Source of the DNA: JBAYIE01 sp041665785
GTDB lineage: Bacteria; Bacteroidota; Bacteroidia; UKL13-3
DNA: 64,000 nt
Direction of reading: 5' to 3'
Assembly (NCBI GenBank): GCA_041665785.1
Contig: JBAYIE010000017.1
Location: 26,032 to 90,031, forward strand
Shown here: piece after piece, positions 24,269 to 33,579 of the stretch
How the letters are laid out: every line of letters begins with the position of its first letter
How positions within the stretch are numbered: position 1 is the stretch's first letter
The notes under the pieces: generated by a model
The model's database searches: none
What the model was told of the DNA's origin: nothing
Seen by the model: the letters and a program-made list of their open reading frames with translations, nothing else
Made by a program: the position numbers and the translations under genes

Positions 24269-25066
24269 TTATTTGTTCAATCCGAAAGTGTATCCAATAA
24301 ATAAAACAAAAAAGAGGCTTCTTTCAGGCCGGTTTGCCATCAATGGAAGCGGGTTGGGAAAAAAGTCAAGCGTACAACCGGCTTCAATCAGGTGAAACTC
24401 TTCCGGGTATTGACCAAACTGAACGGAAAGACTGCCGCGCCCATATCCCCCTAATTTCATGGTGCTGTTGCTTATATTATAAAAAAAGGAAGAATTGCCT
24501 AAAATGTTTTGCGGGTTGGTATGAATTGCCGGGTTATAGCGTACCTGTGTTACATAACTGTTGCCAAGTCCGTTATTATCATATTCTATAACCAGATAAT
24601 CAATATAGATTGGTTTTAAAATGGCGGTTGTAAAACCCACATTGTAATTGAAATACAGGCTGATGGCATTTTTATACGACCTTTCGGTGATGCGTATGCT
24701 GCGACCTACTCCGGTTCGTAAGAAGAAGGCCATATTGATACGATCGTAAGTATAACGTTGTGGGTTTTCGGATGCTCCATATACACGGGTTTCCTTAGGA
24801 TCCCTGACACGTGCCAACTCAATATCCAGTATATTCTTCACCTGATCGGTTTTGTGCCATCCCTTTCGGAAATTTAGTCCTCCGATTCCGGTACTGTTCA
24901 TATTGATGCCAAATTGCAATTGTTTCCGGTACATCAATTGCGGCTCCAAAATGGCCTGATTTTGCGCATGAAGAATTGTAATTCCGGCAAAACCGGCAAT
25001 CAACACAAAAATAATATGATTGAATATTCGCTTCAAAGCAGGCTTCAAAAGTACGTAATTTTCCAA
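24269..25066 (-). CDS. Putative outer-membrane protein, unknown function
   Basis: A 265-residue exported protein: signal peptide after a basic start (LKRIFNHIIFVLIAGFAGITILHAQ) and then alternating amphipathic strands with Gly/Tyr/Phe ends, finishing FVLFIGYTFGLNK, a typical beta-barrel C-terminal strand. It resembles the uncharacterised barrel often found beside nnr or lipA in Bacteroidota (from general knowledge, not tested). It lies nine bases after nnr and one before lipA, so they are probably cotranscribed. Confidence 0.78.
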   Translation of the reverse strand: MENYVLLKPALKRIFNHIIFVLIAGFAGITILHAQNQAILEPQLMYRKQLQFGINMNSTGIGGLNFRKGWHKTDQVKNILDIELARVRDPKETRVYGASENPQRYTYDRINMAFFLRTGVGRSIRITERSYKNAISLYFNYNVGFTTAILKPIYIDYLVIEYDNNGLGNSYVTQVRYNPAIHTNPQNILGNSSFFYNISNSTMKLGGYGRGSLSVQFGQYPEEFHLIEAGCTLDFFPNPLPLMANRPERSLFFVLFIGYTFGLNK

Positions 25067-25075
25067 AACAAGCGA

Positions 25076-26614
25076 TTACCTTTCCCCATACAAAGCTTTT
25101 AAAGCAACAGGTATAATTTCTATGATATCGGAAGCAATTAAAGTCTTTTGTTTTTCTACAATACGGTCGCCGCAATAACCATGCAGATAAACACCCAACA
25201 AGGCAGCATCAGATGCCTCATACCCCTGTGCCAATAACGAACCTATAATACCTGAAAGCACGTCGCCACTGCCTGCTGTAGCGAGTGCGACATTTCCGCT
25301 TGCGTTAAAAAAAACGTGCCCATCGGGCAATGCAACGGATGTATGGGCTCCTTTCAAAACAACAACAACCTGATGCATTTTGGCAAACTGAATTTGACGC
25401 TCTAACCTTTCCATGGAATGCTTTGATGTTCCTGCCAATCGATCAAATTCTTTGGGATGCGGTGTGATTATACAATCGGTTGGAAATCTAAAATCAGTTT
25501 CTTCCCGGTTTAAAAATGTAGCGATACCATTTAACGCGTCTGCATCCAGAATACACGGCAGTTGAATGCGGCTCAGCCATTTTTTCAATCCCTGAATGGT
25601 TTGCGGGTGAGTGCCCATGCCGGGTCCAATCCCGGCAGCCTGATAAGGCTCCATTTGATCCGGAAAATGGCGGATCTCCAGCAATTCATCGTCGGTTTCT
25701 ACCATGCACTCTGGCAAAGCTGTTTGCATAATGGTATACCCTGCTTTTGGAAGGTAAGCCGTTACTAGTCCGCATCCGGTGCGCAAAGCCGCTCTGCTTG
25801 TTAATTCAATTGCGCCCATTTTCCCAAAGCTTCCGCCCACAGTTAACAGGTGTCCGAAAACGCCTTTGTGTGCAAATTTGGGCCGTTGTTTCAACAATGG
25901 TCGAATCGAGTCTATGTTCGAATAGAAAAACGCACTTTCGACCTGATGAGCAAATGACGCATCAAGCCCGATATCCGTAACTGTAAATTCACCAACACAG
26001 GCAGCAAATTCAGTATGAAAGAAAGAAAGCTTGGGTACCTGAAACGTAATGGTGTGCTTCGCTTTTATTATAGCCACACCTTCCCCGATAAAAGTAGCGT
26101 CAGCAGATGCCGGCAAACCGGAAGGCAGGTCGATGGCAACCACCGGCACATTTAGCGCATTGATATGATTGACCAGATCTGCTGCTATACCATGAAGTGG
26201 ACTTTGAACGCCGGTTCCAAACAATGCGTCAATAACAAGAATGCCGGATGAGTGGAAATCGGGAAACACTGTTTTGGAAGAAATGGTTTCCAATTTAACC
26301 TGATCCTCTTTCAGCAAACGTGCATAGTTGATCTTAAAATCATCCGATGATTTCTCCGATTCATCCAGAATAAATACAGCTACCGGTATATGTTTAGAAA
26401 GCAACAAACGTGCTATAGCTAATCCGTCACCACCGTTGTTTCCTTTGCCACAAAATACTACTATGTTCTTTCTTTGCAGTGAATGATAGATTTTCAGAAT
26501 GGGTTCAATGCAGGATTGGGCGGCTCTTTCCATCAGGTCAACGGAAGAAACCGGCTCATGCTGAATGGTAAAGCGGTCCCATTCTTTTATTTGTTGTGCC
26601 GTGAGCAGTTTCAT
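25076..26614 (-). CDS. nnr: Bifunctional NAD(P)H-hydrate epimerase / ADP-dependent dehydratase
   Basis: Repairs hydrated NADH and NADPH. The N-terminal YjeF epimerase domain (~1-215) has FCGKGNNGGDGLAIARLL and VVAIDLPSGLPAS; the C-terminal ribokinase-like dehydratase domain (~225-512) has VGGSFGKMGA, AAGIGPGMGT, CILDADALNGIA and the catalytic GSGDVLSGIIGSLLAQG. The fused length of 512 is the normal bacterial form. Its start is only 21 bases from the divergent smpB start, so their promoters overlap the coding ends. Confidence 0.96.
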   Translation of the reverse strand: MKLLTAQQIKEWDRFTIQHEPVSSVDLMERAAQSCIEPILKIYHSLQRKNIVVFCGKGNNGGDGLAIARLLLSKHIPVAVFILDESEKSSDDFKINYARLLKEDQVKLETISSKTVFPDFHSSGILVIDALFGTGVQSPLHGIAADLVNHINALNVPVVAIDLPSGLPASADATFIGEGVAIIKAKHTITFQVPKLSFFHTEFAACVGEFTVTDIGLDASFAHQVESAFFYSNIDSIRPLLKQRPKFAHKGVFGHLLTVGGSFGKMGAIELTSRAALRTGCGLVTAYLPKAGYTIMQTALPECMVETDDELLEIRHFPDQMEPYQAAGIGPGMGTHPQTIQGLKKWLSRIQLPCILDADALNGIATFLNREETDFRFPTDCIITPHPKEFDRLAGTSKHSMERLERQIQFAKMHQVVVVLKGAHTSVALPDGHVFFNASGNVALATAGSGDVLSGIIGSLLAQGYEASDAALLGVYLHGYCGDRIVEKQKTLIASDIIEIIPVALKALYGER

Positions 26615-26618
26615 GCCT

Positions 26619-26626
26619 TATATTTG
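26619..26626 (+). promoter_or_regulatory. Candidate -7 box for smpB
   Basis: TATATTTG matches TAnnTTTG ten bases before the smpB ATG, inside the 21-base divergent gap. TTG occurs 22 bases upstream (26594), a longer spacer than usual, so confidence is moderate. Confidence 0.5.
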
Positions 26627-26635
26627 CGCCTTTCG

Positions 26636-27082
26636 ATGAGCAAAAGTACCATAAATATTGTGAACCGCAGGGCTAGTTTTGAATATCAGTTTATTCATAA
26701 ATACATAGCCGGTATTGCCTTATTGGGTACCGAAATTAAATCGATTCGCGAAGGAAACGTGAACCTGGCCGATGCCTATTGTTTTTTTCGCGATGAAGAA
26801 TTGTATGTGCGCAATATGCATATCGGGAATTACAAGCAAGGCACACATAGCAATCATGAGCCATTGCGCATCCGTAAATTGTTGCTGAAAAAAGTGGAAC
26901 TGCGAAAACTCAGGAGTAAAAGTCAGGATCAGGGAGTTTCCATTGTACCGGTGCGTCTCTTCCTTTCAGAAACCGGATATGCCAAGATGGAAATTGCTTT
27001 GGCCCAGGGAAAGAAATTATTTGATAAACGGGAAAGCCTGAAAAAGAAGGATATTGAGCGGGAAATGCAACGCATGAAATAA
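26636..27082 (+). CDS. smpB: SsrA-binding protein SmpB
   Basis: Binds tmRNA and carries it to stalled ribosomes for trans-translation. Start at ATG 26636 gives 148 residues and the expected N-terminus; the frame is open further upstream but that part lies antisense to nnr. Conserved blocks: NRRASFEYQFIHKYIAGI, LLGTEIKSIREGNVNLADAY, RDEELYVRNMHIGNY and RKLLLKKVELRKL. The C-terminal tail KKKDIEREMQRMK is the helical decoding-centre tail. Confidence 0.97.
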   Translation: MSKSTINIVNRRASFEYQFIHKYIAGIALLGTEIKSIREGNVNLADAYCFFRDEELYVRNMHIGNYKQGTHSNHEPLRIRKLLLKKVELRKLRSKSQDQGVSIVPVRLFLSETGYAKMEIALAQGKKLFDKRESLKKKDIEREMQRMK

Positions 27083-27298
27083 TGGATTAAATTGAGCGAT
27101 AATTCGGTTTGCAGCCTTCATACCGCATCAGATGACCGTGCATTTAATTCTTACCAATTCCTTTTCAGTTACAAATGGCAATTCGTTGAATCAGGATGTA
27201 CTTCACATATAAATTTTTCGTTAACAAAGAAAAAAATAGAATTTTTTCCCTTTTTTCGCATTTCTATAAATAAGCATACAAATTATAACTTCAACAAT

Positions 27299-28123
27299 AT
27301 GAACAAGGTTCTAACACAAAAAAAGGAAAGCAAACTGAAAAGCATGTTTGCATCGTTCGCGATCCCGGTACTGGTTGCAGTAGGTATCTGTATTTACATC
27401 TTCGTTTTAGGTAACTCCTCTAACTTTGAGGGTGGCGATCCAAAAAATCATCCGGTTCCAGATGGCATCGGACATGTGTTAGGCCTGATTTACAAAGGCG
27501 GTTTCATTGTACCAATTCTGATTTCTCTTGTATTGATGAGTATTACCTTTTCTATCGAACGGTTTTTAACCATTACCAAAGCAAGCGGTAAAGGATCGGC
27601 TGAAGCATTTGTACGTAAAGTACAGGCACATCTGGCCGGTAATCAGGTAGAAGCTGCACTTGCTGAATGCGATAAGCAACAAGGTTCTGTTGCCAACGTA
27701 GTTAAAGCTGTATTGTACAAATACAAAGAAATGTCGGCCAACAACGAATTGGATACCGATCACCGCGTATTGGCCATTCAGAAAGAACTGGAAGAATCCG
27801 TATCTCTGGAATTACCCATGCTGGAAAAAAATCTGGTAATTATTGCTACAATGGCTTCCGTATCTACCCTGATTGCACTCCTCGGAACAGTTTTGGGTAT
27901 GATCAAGGCGTTCTCGGCTTTGGCCAGCGCTGGTTCACCGGATTCAGTAGCTCTTGCAAACGGTATTTCTGAGGCTTTGATCAACACAGCATTGGGTATC
28001 GGTAATTCGGCTATAGCCATTATCATGTACAATGTATTTACAACCCGCATCGATAAAATCACCTATACCATTGACGAAGCAGGTTTTAGTATTTCACAAC
28101 AGTTCGCAGCTACCCATAAATAA
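27299..28123 (+). CDS. exbB: ExbB/TolQ/MotA proton-channel family protein
   Basis: Inner-membrane subunit of the proton-driven motor that energises TonB. Start at ATG 27299 gives 274 residues with three membrane segments: FAIPVLVAVGICIYIFVLG (~20-38), GFIVPILISLVLMSITFSIE (~63-82) and the long segment LVIIATMASVSTLIALLGTVLGM to SAIAIIMYNVF. The GLLGTVxGMIxAF-type motif in the last part is conserved. The frame is open for 69 codons upstream but that part is AT-rich and unlike the family. First gene of a seven-gene run through the TPR gene. Confidence 0.93.
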   Translation: MNKVLTQKKESKLKSMFASFAIPVLVAVGICIYIFVLGNSSNFEGGDPKNHPVPDGIGHVLGLIYKGGFIVPILISLVLMSITFSIERFLTITKASGKGSAEAFVRKVQAHLAGNQVEAALAECDKQQGSVANVVKAVLYKYKEMSANNELDTDHRVLAIQKELEESVSLELPMLEKNLVIIATMASVSTLIALLGTVLGMIKAFSALASAGSPDSVALANGISEALINTALGIGNSAIAIIMYNVFTTRIDKITYTIDEAGFSISQQFAATHK

Positions 28124-28201
28124 GCTACTTTAGGATGAAACGGACCCGTAATTTTACAGGTAAACCGTATCGTTCCAGTGTTAACCATAATCTGATATAA
28201 G

Positions 28202-28798
28202 ATGCCTAAAGTAAAAGTTCCCCGTAAGAGTACGACGGTAGACATGACGGCAATGACCGACGTGGCCTTCCTCCTGCTCACCTTTTTCATGTTGGCGACA
28301 AAGTTTAAACCCGACGAACCGGTGGTGGTAGATACTCCTTCTTCTATTTCCGAAATCAAATTGCCCGAATCTGATATCATTCAAATCACCCTTGATAAGA
28401 CAGATCGCATATTTTACAGCGTTGATGGTCAACATACCCGTGAGGAAGTTTTAAAACGCATGTCGGAAAAATACAAGGTTACCTTTACCGATAAGCAAAT
28501 CAAGGAATTCTCGTTACTGTCTACCTTTGGTGTACCCATTGCACAATTGCCGCAATTGCTGGATACCAAACCGGAAGACAGGGCTAAAGTAGATCAGAAA
28601 GGAGTACCTTGCGACTCGCTCAACAACGAATTGGCGGATTGGATCTGGCAAACCCGACTGGTTAACAATAATGTTCGCGTTGCCGTTAAAGGCGACAGAG
28701 AGACCAGTATGCCGGTAGTAAAAAAAGTAATCGCAACCCTTCAGGATAAGAAGGTAAACCGGTTCAATTTCATCACCAGTATGGAAAGACCGGAATAA
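28202..28798 (+). CDS. exbD: ExbD/TolR family protein (first copy)
   Basis: Single-pass partner of ExbB. The 198-residue protein has the membrane segment with the channel Asp (DMTAMTDVAFLLLTFFMLATK, Asp20) right after a short basic N-terminus, followed by a periplasmic domain ending VIATLQDKKVNRFNFITSME. It is longer than proteobacterial ExbD because of an insert around residues 90-150. It lies 78 bases after exbB and 34 before the second exbD. Confidence 0.93.
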   Translation: MPKVKVPRKSTTVDMTAMTDVAFLLLTFFMLATKFKPDEPVVVDTPSSISEIKLPESDIIQITLDKTDRIFYSVDGQHTREEVLKRMSEKYKVTFTDKQIKEFSLLSTFGVPIAQLPQLLDTKPEDRAKVDQKGVPCDSLNNELADWIWQTRLVNNNVRVAVKGDRETSMPVVKKVIATLQDKKVNRFNFITSMERPE

Positions 28799-28832
28799 GT
28801 TCATATTCAAAAACATTTAAACAGCAGAACAG

Positions 28833-29474
28833 ATGGCAGAAATAGAAGGTGGCGGCGGCGGTGGAGGTAAACATAAAGGCGGTAAGAAAAGAGGTAAAAA
28901 ACTTTCTACCCGTGTTGACTTTACTCCCATGGTGGATTTGGGTTTCCTGTTAATTACCTTTTTCATGTTGACTACATCCATGAACAAACCGCAAACCATG
29001 GAAATCAACATGCCGGTAAAGGATGAAGTAGAAGAGAAAGATAAACCAAAAATCAAAGCCTCGCAGGCGATCACCTTGTTGCTGGCAAAAGACGATAAGG
29101 TGGTTTATTATTTTGTAGATGTTGTAACCGGAGAGCCCGGACCTCCGATGATTACTGATTACTCCAAAGGCGGTGTACGGGCAACCCTTATTAAAGAAAA
29201 CCGATTGCGCAACCCGAATCTGGATTCTATTACGGTGTATAAAAGAATGCTGAACGAAGGTGCCATCAATGAAGAAAAGTACAGGGGCTATATTTCCAAT
29301 ATCAAATCCTATAAAGATGGTTTGATTGTAATCATCAAAGCCGCCGATAATGCAAAATATAAAAACATGATCGATATCCTCGACGAAATGCTGATCTGCA
29401 ATATCGGACGCTACGCCATCGTTGATATATCGGATATAGAAAAGGATATGTTAAAAACCGTTAACCTGCAATAA
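28833..29474 (+). CDS. exbD: ExbD/TolR family protein (second copy)
   Basis: Second ExbD-like subunit, 213 residues. A Gly/Lys-rich cytoplasmic start (EGGGGGGGKHKGGKKRGKK) precedes the membrane segment DFTPMVDLGFLLITFFML with the channel Asp; the periplasmic domain has VVYYFVDVVTGEPG and ends DILDEMLICNIGRYAIVDIS. Two different ExbD genes in tandem are typical of Bacteroidota TonB operons and may form a heterodimer. Two bases separate it from tonB. Confidence 0.93.
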   Translation: MAEIEGGGGGGGKHKGGKKRGKKLSTRVDFTPMVDLGFLLITFFMLTTSMNKPQTMEINMPVKDEVEEKDKPKIKASQAITLLLAKDDKVVYYFVDVVTGEPGPPMITDYSKGGVRATLIKENRLRNPNLDSITVYKRMLNEGAINEEKYRGYISNIKSYKDGLIVIIKAADNAKYKNMIDILDEMLICNIGRYAIVDISDIEKDMLKTVNLQ

Positions 29475-29476
29475 CC

Positions 29477-30283
29477 ATGTCTATAGGAAAAATAAACATA
29501 TTCGAAAGCAACTGGGTTGACATGGTTTTTAAAGGACGTAACCATGCTTATGGCGCCTATGAGTTGCGAAAGAAAAGCGATGATTATACCATTAGAGGCG
29601 TAATACTGGCCATCGTATTTTTCACGCTAACGATTTCTGCACCGGTAATTGTTAACTATATCAAAGGTCTGGTGCCGAAGGATCTGGAAGATGTAAAGAT
29701 TGTAGAAGTAAATACTTTGGAAGAGCCACCACCGGTGGATAAAAGTCAACCACCTCCTCCACCGGCTGAACCTCCTCCACCGCTGAAGTCAACCGTTAAA
29801 TTTATACCTCCCGAAATAAAACCGGATGAAGAAGTTCCGGATGAACCGCCACCAACTCAGGAAGAAATGAAAGAGAAAGATGCGGGTGTAAAGACAGAAG
29901 AAGGCGATGCTGAAGGTATTGATGCCAGTTTAATGGAAGACGATGGACTTACCGGTGATGCCGGACCTGAAATCATGACCTTTGCCGAGCAAATGCCTGA
30001 GTTTAATGGAGATCTTTACAAGTATCTTGGCGATAATATCAAATACCCAACTGTAGCGCGTGAAAATGGCATTGAAGGACAGGTTGTAATGCAGTTTGTT
30101 GTAGGTAAAGACGGGAAGATCGACGAAAAATCAATAGTTATCGTTAAAAAGGTGGGTTGGGGACTGGAAGAAGAAGCCATTCGTGTGGTTAAATCCATGC
30201 CACATTGGAAACCGGGCAAACAAAACGGAAATCCGGTATACGTGAAATGTACCCTTCCAATTCGTTTTAAACTTGATAATTAA
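29477..30283 (+). CDS. tonB: TonB energy-transducing protein
   Basis: Links the ExbB/ExbD motor to outer-membrane TonB-dependent transporters. Of 268 residues, an N-terminal cytoplasmic part with VFKGRNHAYGAYELRKK precedes one membrane segment (~39-60), a Pro/Glu-rich periplasmic spacer (PPPPPAEPPPPLKST, ~92-150) and the C-terminal TonB domain (IKYPTVARENGIEGQVVMQF to KPGKQNGNPVYVKCTLPIRF, ~185-265). The motif YGAYELR is characteristic of Bacteroidota TonB. Confidence 0.95.
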   Translation: MSIGKINIFESNWVDMVFKGRNHAYGAYELRKKSDDYTIRGVILAIVFFTLTISAPVIVNYIKGLVPKDLEDVKIVEVNTLEEPPPVDKSQPPPPPAEPPPPLKSTVKFIPPEIKPDEEVPDEPPPTQEEMKEKDAGVKTEEGDAEGIDASLMEDDGLTGDAGPEIMTFAEQMPEFNGDLYKYLGDNIKYPTVARENGIEGQVVMQFVVGKDGKIDEKSIVIVKKVGWGLEEEAIRVVKSMPHWKPGKQNGNPVYVKCTLPIRFKLDN

Positions 30284-30295
30284 GACTTTAGTTTA

Positions 30296-30511
30296 TTGAA
30301 CAACGACGAAAACGATGATGATCGCAGGAAATCCGCAGGCTTCGTAAGATACCTGGGAATTGCAATGGCACTGATTTATTTGTTGATGGGATTTGTGATT
30401 GCGTTTACTCCTCTGTTTGCCATGGTGAGTGCGGGTTCACGCTATATATTGGGATTGATTTTGGGAATTTACGGACTATTCAGATTTTATCGTGTATTTT
30501 CGCAAAAATGA
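30296..30511 (+). CDS. Small two-segment membrane protein in the tonB operon
   Basis: A 71-residue protein from a TTG start, 12 bases after tonB and overlapping the following lipoprotein gene by four bases. It has an acidic N-terminus (MNNDENDDDRRK) and two membrane segments (LGIAMALIYLLMGFVIAFTPLF and YILGLILGIYGLFRFY). The tight spacing supports it being a real gene. No function is recognised. Confidence 0.75.
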   Translation: MNNDENDDDRRKSAGFVRYLGIAMALIYLLMGFVIAFTPLFAMVSAGSRYILGLILGIYGLFRFYRVFSQK

Positions 30512-31449
30512 AATGCCTTTATTGGATTCTCTTTCTATGCGTCGGACTTGGTTCGTGCAGCGGATCCGCTGACAAAAAATACAACGACGACACTGCTACA
30601 AGCGGTTCTATAACCATAGCAGCGGATGAAAGTTTACTGCCTATAGTTGAAGCAGAAATAGAAGTTTTTCAAAGCATTTACCCCGAAGCGCATATTCGCG
30701 TTATTTATACCAACGAGTACGATGCCATCGATCTGATGTGCAAAGACTCAGCCAGATTGGCCATTGTTACCCGCGGATTATTACCCGAAGAGAGAGCAGC
30801 ATTCGAACGTGACCAGATTACTCCCCGCTTCTCTCCCTTTGCCTATGATGCCATTGCCATCTTGCTGAACCGGAAAATAAACGATACGATCTTTTCATCC
30901 CAACAAATTGCCGGTATCTTAAGCGGAGAAATCAAAACCTGGAACGACCTCAACCCGGCATCAGCAGCCGATCCGATTCGGGTAATATTCGACAGTCCGA
31001 AATCAGGAATTACACGCTACTGCAACGACTCATTGTTGAAAGGGAAATCATTGGGCAAACAAAGTTTTGCTGTAGATGGCAACCGGAAAGTAATAGACGA
31101 AGTTGAAAAAGATCCCAATACCATCGGATTGATTGGCATTACATGGATCAGCGATCAGGACGACTCGTTGTCGCGTGGATTTATCAACCGTATCAGGGTA
31201 GCAAGCCTTGTGGTTCAGCAACCGGCAGAAGCCGCCACCATGAAGCCTTTTCAGGCTTACATTGCCCTTAAACAATATCCACTCTGGCGCGAAGTTCAAA
31301 TCATCAGCAGGGAGGCACGTGTTGGACTTGGCACAGGCTTTGCAAGCTTTATTGCAAGCGATAAAGGACAACGCATTGTACTTAAATCGGGATTGGTTCC
31401 CGCTAAAGCACCCATCAGAATCATACAAATCAACAATAAGAACCTATAA
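30508..31449 (+). CDS. PstS-like phosphate-binding family lipoprotein
   Basis: Lipoprotein (ILFLCVGLGSC, lipidated Cys18) of the PstS/substrate-binding fold, 313 residues. Family features: GSITIAADESLLPIVEAEIEVFQ (~34), FAYDAIAILLNRK (~112), IAGILSGEIKTWNDLNP and SPKSGITRYCND. No pstC, pstA or pstB gene is nearby; it sits inside the TonB operon and is followed by a TPR protein, an arrangement I know from other Bacteroidota. Binding of phosphate is likely by family but its use without a transporter is open. Confidence 0.85.
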   Translation: MKCLYWILFLCVGLGSCSGSADKKYNDDTATSGSITIAADESLLPIVEAEIEVFQSIYPEAHIRVIYTNEYDAIDLMCKDSARLAIVTRGLLPEERAAFERDQITPRFSPFAYDAIAILLNRKINDTIFSSQQIAGILSGEIKTWNDLNPASAADPIRVIFDSPKSGITRYCNDSLLKGKSLGKQSFAVDGNRKVIDEVEKDPNTIGLIGITWISDQDDSLSRGFINRIRVASLVVQQPAEAATMKPFQAYIALKQYPLWREVQIISREARVGLGTGFASFIASDKGQRIVLKSGLVPAKAPIRIIQINNKNL

Positions 31450-31460
31450 GTAAATAGCAC

Positions 31461-33113
31461 ATGACGCATCCTTTCAAACACCTATTATCCGGAATTGCCC
31501 TGCTGACCACTTTAATGGCAGGTGCACAAACCTTGCCGGATGGAATTCAGGCCATCGATTACGACAAAAATGAAGCAGCCAGAGACATTCTGCATAGGCT
31601 CACCCAAAAAGAACCTGCAAATGGTTCAAATCATTATTATTTGGGAAGGGCTTATATCAATCTGTACCGATTGGATTCGGCGCGAATGGCATTTAATCAC
31701 GGCGTTCAGGCCGAACCGTTGAATCCGGCAAATTATGCAGGATTGGGAGAATTATTGCTGGAAGAAGGCAAAACAGAGGCCGCCCGCGAACAATTCAATA
31801 AGGCGCTATCATTCAGCAAAACAAAAGATGGCCGTGTGAAAGACGTTCAGGCATTGCGTGTAGTTGCCCACTCCATGGTATTGGCCGAAAATAAACTCAT
31901 CGATGAGGCCGTTGCGCTGATTGAACAAGCCCTTGAACAAAAACGGACGTACGAAATTTATGTTACTGCAGGAGATATTTACCTCGAGAAAAACGATGGA
32001 GGAAAATCGGCCAGCATGTATGAAAAGGCTATCGAAATGTCCCCTAAAAATCCTCAGGCTTATGTAAGGGTGGCCAATATCTGGTTGCGCGTAAAGAATG
32101 CCGATGCTACGCTCAATGAACTGAACCGGGCTTTGCAGATCGACAGCAATTATGCACCGGTATTGAAAGCGCTGGCCGAATATTACTCGCAAACACGCCA
32201 GTTTGAAAAGGCTAAGTTGTATTTCGAACGCTACCTGACCAACTCTGAAAACAGTACCTCTAACCGCGCCCGTTATGCACGAATTTTATTCCGCAACAAA
32301 GATTATAACGAAACCTTACAAGTGATTACCGATTTACTTAGTCGCGATGAATCAGATTTATATATGTTTCGTTTGGGCGGATACAGTTATTTTGAGGTCG
32401 GTAATGAAAACAAGGATACCTCTAATTTTCGTCCGGGTGCAGCCTTGTTACAGCACTTCGTAGACCACATCGATACTGCAAAAATACTCTCCAGCGATTA
32501 CGAATACCTGGGTAAATTATATGCCCGGATTCCAGAAATGGATAGTTTGGCTGTAGTGTATATCAATCTGGCTTTGCAAAAAGATCCTCAGAAAATTGAA
32601 CTGCATCGCGAAGCCGGTTTGATCTATAACCGCATTCGCCGTTTCGACCAGGCTATTGTGTGTTTTGAAACCTATATAGCGAAAGCAAGTAAACCCAATG
32701 CTGCCGATTATTATATGTTGGGCATTGCTTCCAATTACGGGAAAGAATATGCTAAAGCCGACAGCGCTTTTGGTATGATCAATATCCTGAAACCTGATTA
32801 TGCAGAAGCTTATTATTTCCGCGGTCTTGCTGTAGGTGCTATGGATCCCGAATTTAAAACACCGGCAGCTAAAGATCATTGGGAGAAATTTGTATCCATG
32901 GCCGAAAGCAATCCGGATAAATATAAAAAATACCTGATCTCTTCCTATAACTATATTGCCAAGTATTATATCAAACAGGATGAAAATACACGTGCCAAAG
33001 AATACCTGAATAAATTATTGGCTCTGGATCCGGATAATAAAGAAGCAAAAGACATCATCAGGCAACTCGATGCTCCACCTCCACCCGCACAGAAACCTGC
33101 AAAAAAGAAATAA
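31461..33113 (+). CDS. Periplasmic TPR-repeat protein
   Basis: Exported 550-residue protein: signal peptide (HLLSGIALLTTLMAGAQ) then at least ten TPR helix pairs spanning ~25-535, e.g. SNHYYLGRAYINLYRLDSA, YAGLGELLLEEGKTEAAREQ, VTAGDIYLEKNDGGKSASMY and YFRGLAVGAMDPEF. It ends with a Pro/Lys-rich tail (PPPPAQKPAKKK). Last gene of the tonB operon, followed by a strong terminator. Probably a scaffold for partners in the periplasm; the partners are unknown. Confidence 0.9.
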   Translation: MTHPFKHLLSGIALLTTLMAGAQTLPDGIQAIDYDKNEAARDILHRLTQKEPANGSNHYYLGRAYINLYRLDSARMAFNHGVQAEPLNPANYAGLGELLLEEGKTEAAREQFNKALSFSKTKDGRVKDVQALRVVAHSMVLAENKLIDEAVALIEQALEQKRTYEIYVTAGDIYLEKNDGGKSASMYEKAIEMSPKNPQAYVRVANIWLRVKNADATLNELNRALQIDSNYAPVLKALAEYYSQTRQFEKAKLYFERYLTNSENSTSNRARYARILFRNKDYNETLQVITDLLSRDESDLYMFRLGGYSYFEVGNENKDTSNFRPGAALLQHFVDHIDTAKILSSDYEYLGKLYARIPEMDSLAVVYINLALQKDPQKIELHREAGLIYNRIRRFDQAIVCFETYIAKASKPNAADYYMLGIASNYGKEYAKADSAFGMINILKPDYAEAYYFRGLAVGAMDPEFKTPAAKDHWEKFVSMAESNPDKYKKYLISSYNYIAKYYIKQDENTRAKEYLNKLLALDPDNKEAKDIIRQLDAPPPPAQKPAKKK

Positions 33114-33118
33114 TGATT

Positions 33119-33150
33119 AAACCGTTCCAAAGCGTTGGGACGGTTTTTTT
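33119..33150 (+). terminator. Terminator of the exbB-tonB-TPR operon
   Basis: AAACCGTTCCAA / TTGGGACGGTTT forms a 12-bp stem with one G-U pair and a 4-base loop, followed by seven T. It begins six bases after the TPR stop and overlaps the 3' end of the convergent Hpt gene by two bases. Confidence 0.9.
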
Positions 33151-33490
33151 ATTTGGTATTGATATAGTTGGTAACCATACGTCCCATGCGCTCCAACTGA
33201 ACTTCCAGGGTTGCAAACATTTCAGGAATCTGTTCCAGATCCGTCAGAGTTCTTGAGGCTTGTTCCAGTTTCAGAATGCGATCCATTAGCTCTTGATCGC
33301 CTAGCATGCTGATGGATGATTTCATTTTATGCGCTGTAGATGAAACTTTAGTCCAATCACTTTCTTCAATATGTTGTTTTAAAATAACCGAATCGGGCAG
33401 CGTGTGTGTAATAAACATCTGCAGAATTTCTTTAATAAATGCACTATCACCTCCGGAAACACTTTCGAGATAAGTTAAGTCGAGTTGCAT
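33149..33490 (-). CDS. Hpt-domain phosphotransfer protein
   Basis: Stand-alone histidine phosphotransfer domain of 113 residues that would shuttle phosphate between hybrid kinases and response regulators. The phospho-His is His54 in STAHKMKSSISMLG, the classical HxxKssxxxxG pattern; helices before (FIKEILQMFITHT) and after (ELMDRILKLEQAS) complete the four-helix bundle. No kinase or regulator gene is near, so partners are elsewhere. Confidence 0.92.
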   Translation of the reverse strand: MQLDLTYLESVSGGDSAFIKEILQMFITHTLPDSVILKQHIEESDWTKVSSTAHKMKSSISMLGDQELMDRILKLEQASRTLTDLEQIPEMFATLEVQLERMGRMVTNYINTK

Positions 33491-33579
33491 GTTGGTAAAT
33501 CAAAGAAAAAAAAACCAGATAAACACAATAAACTTCGTCATTCTTCCGTCGATAGTTTTTCCGTATGTTTGAACTTCTT

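Noticed and set aside
22944..24591. Several 85-176-codon frames opposite eamA, lipA and the outer-membrane gene
   Set aside because: Antisense shadows of well-recognised genes with no family features or initiation signals.
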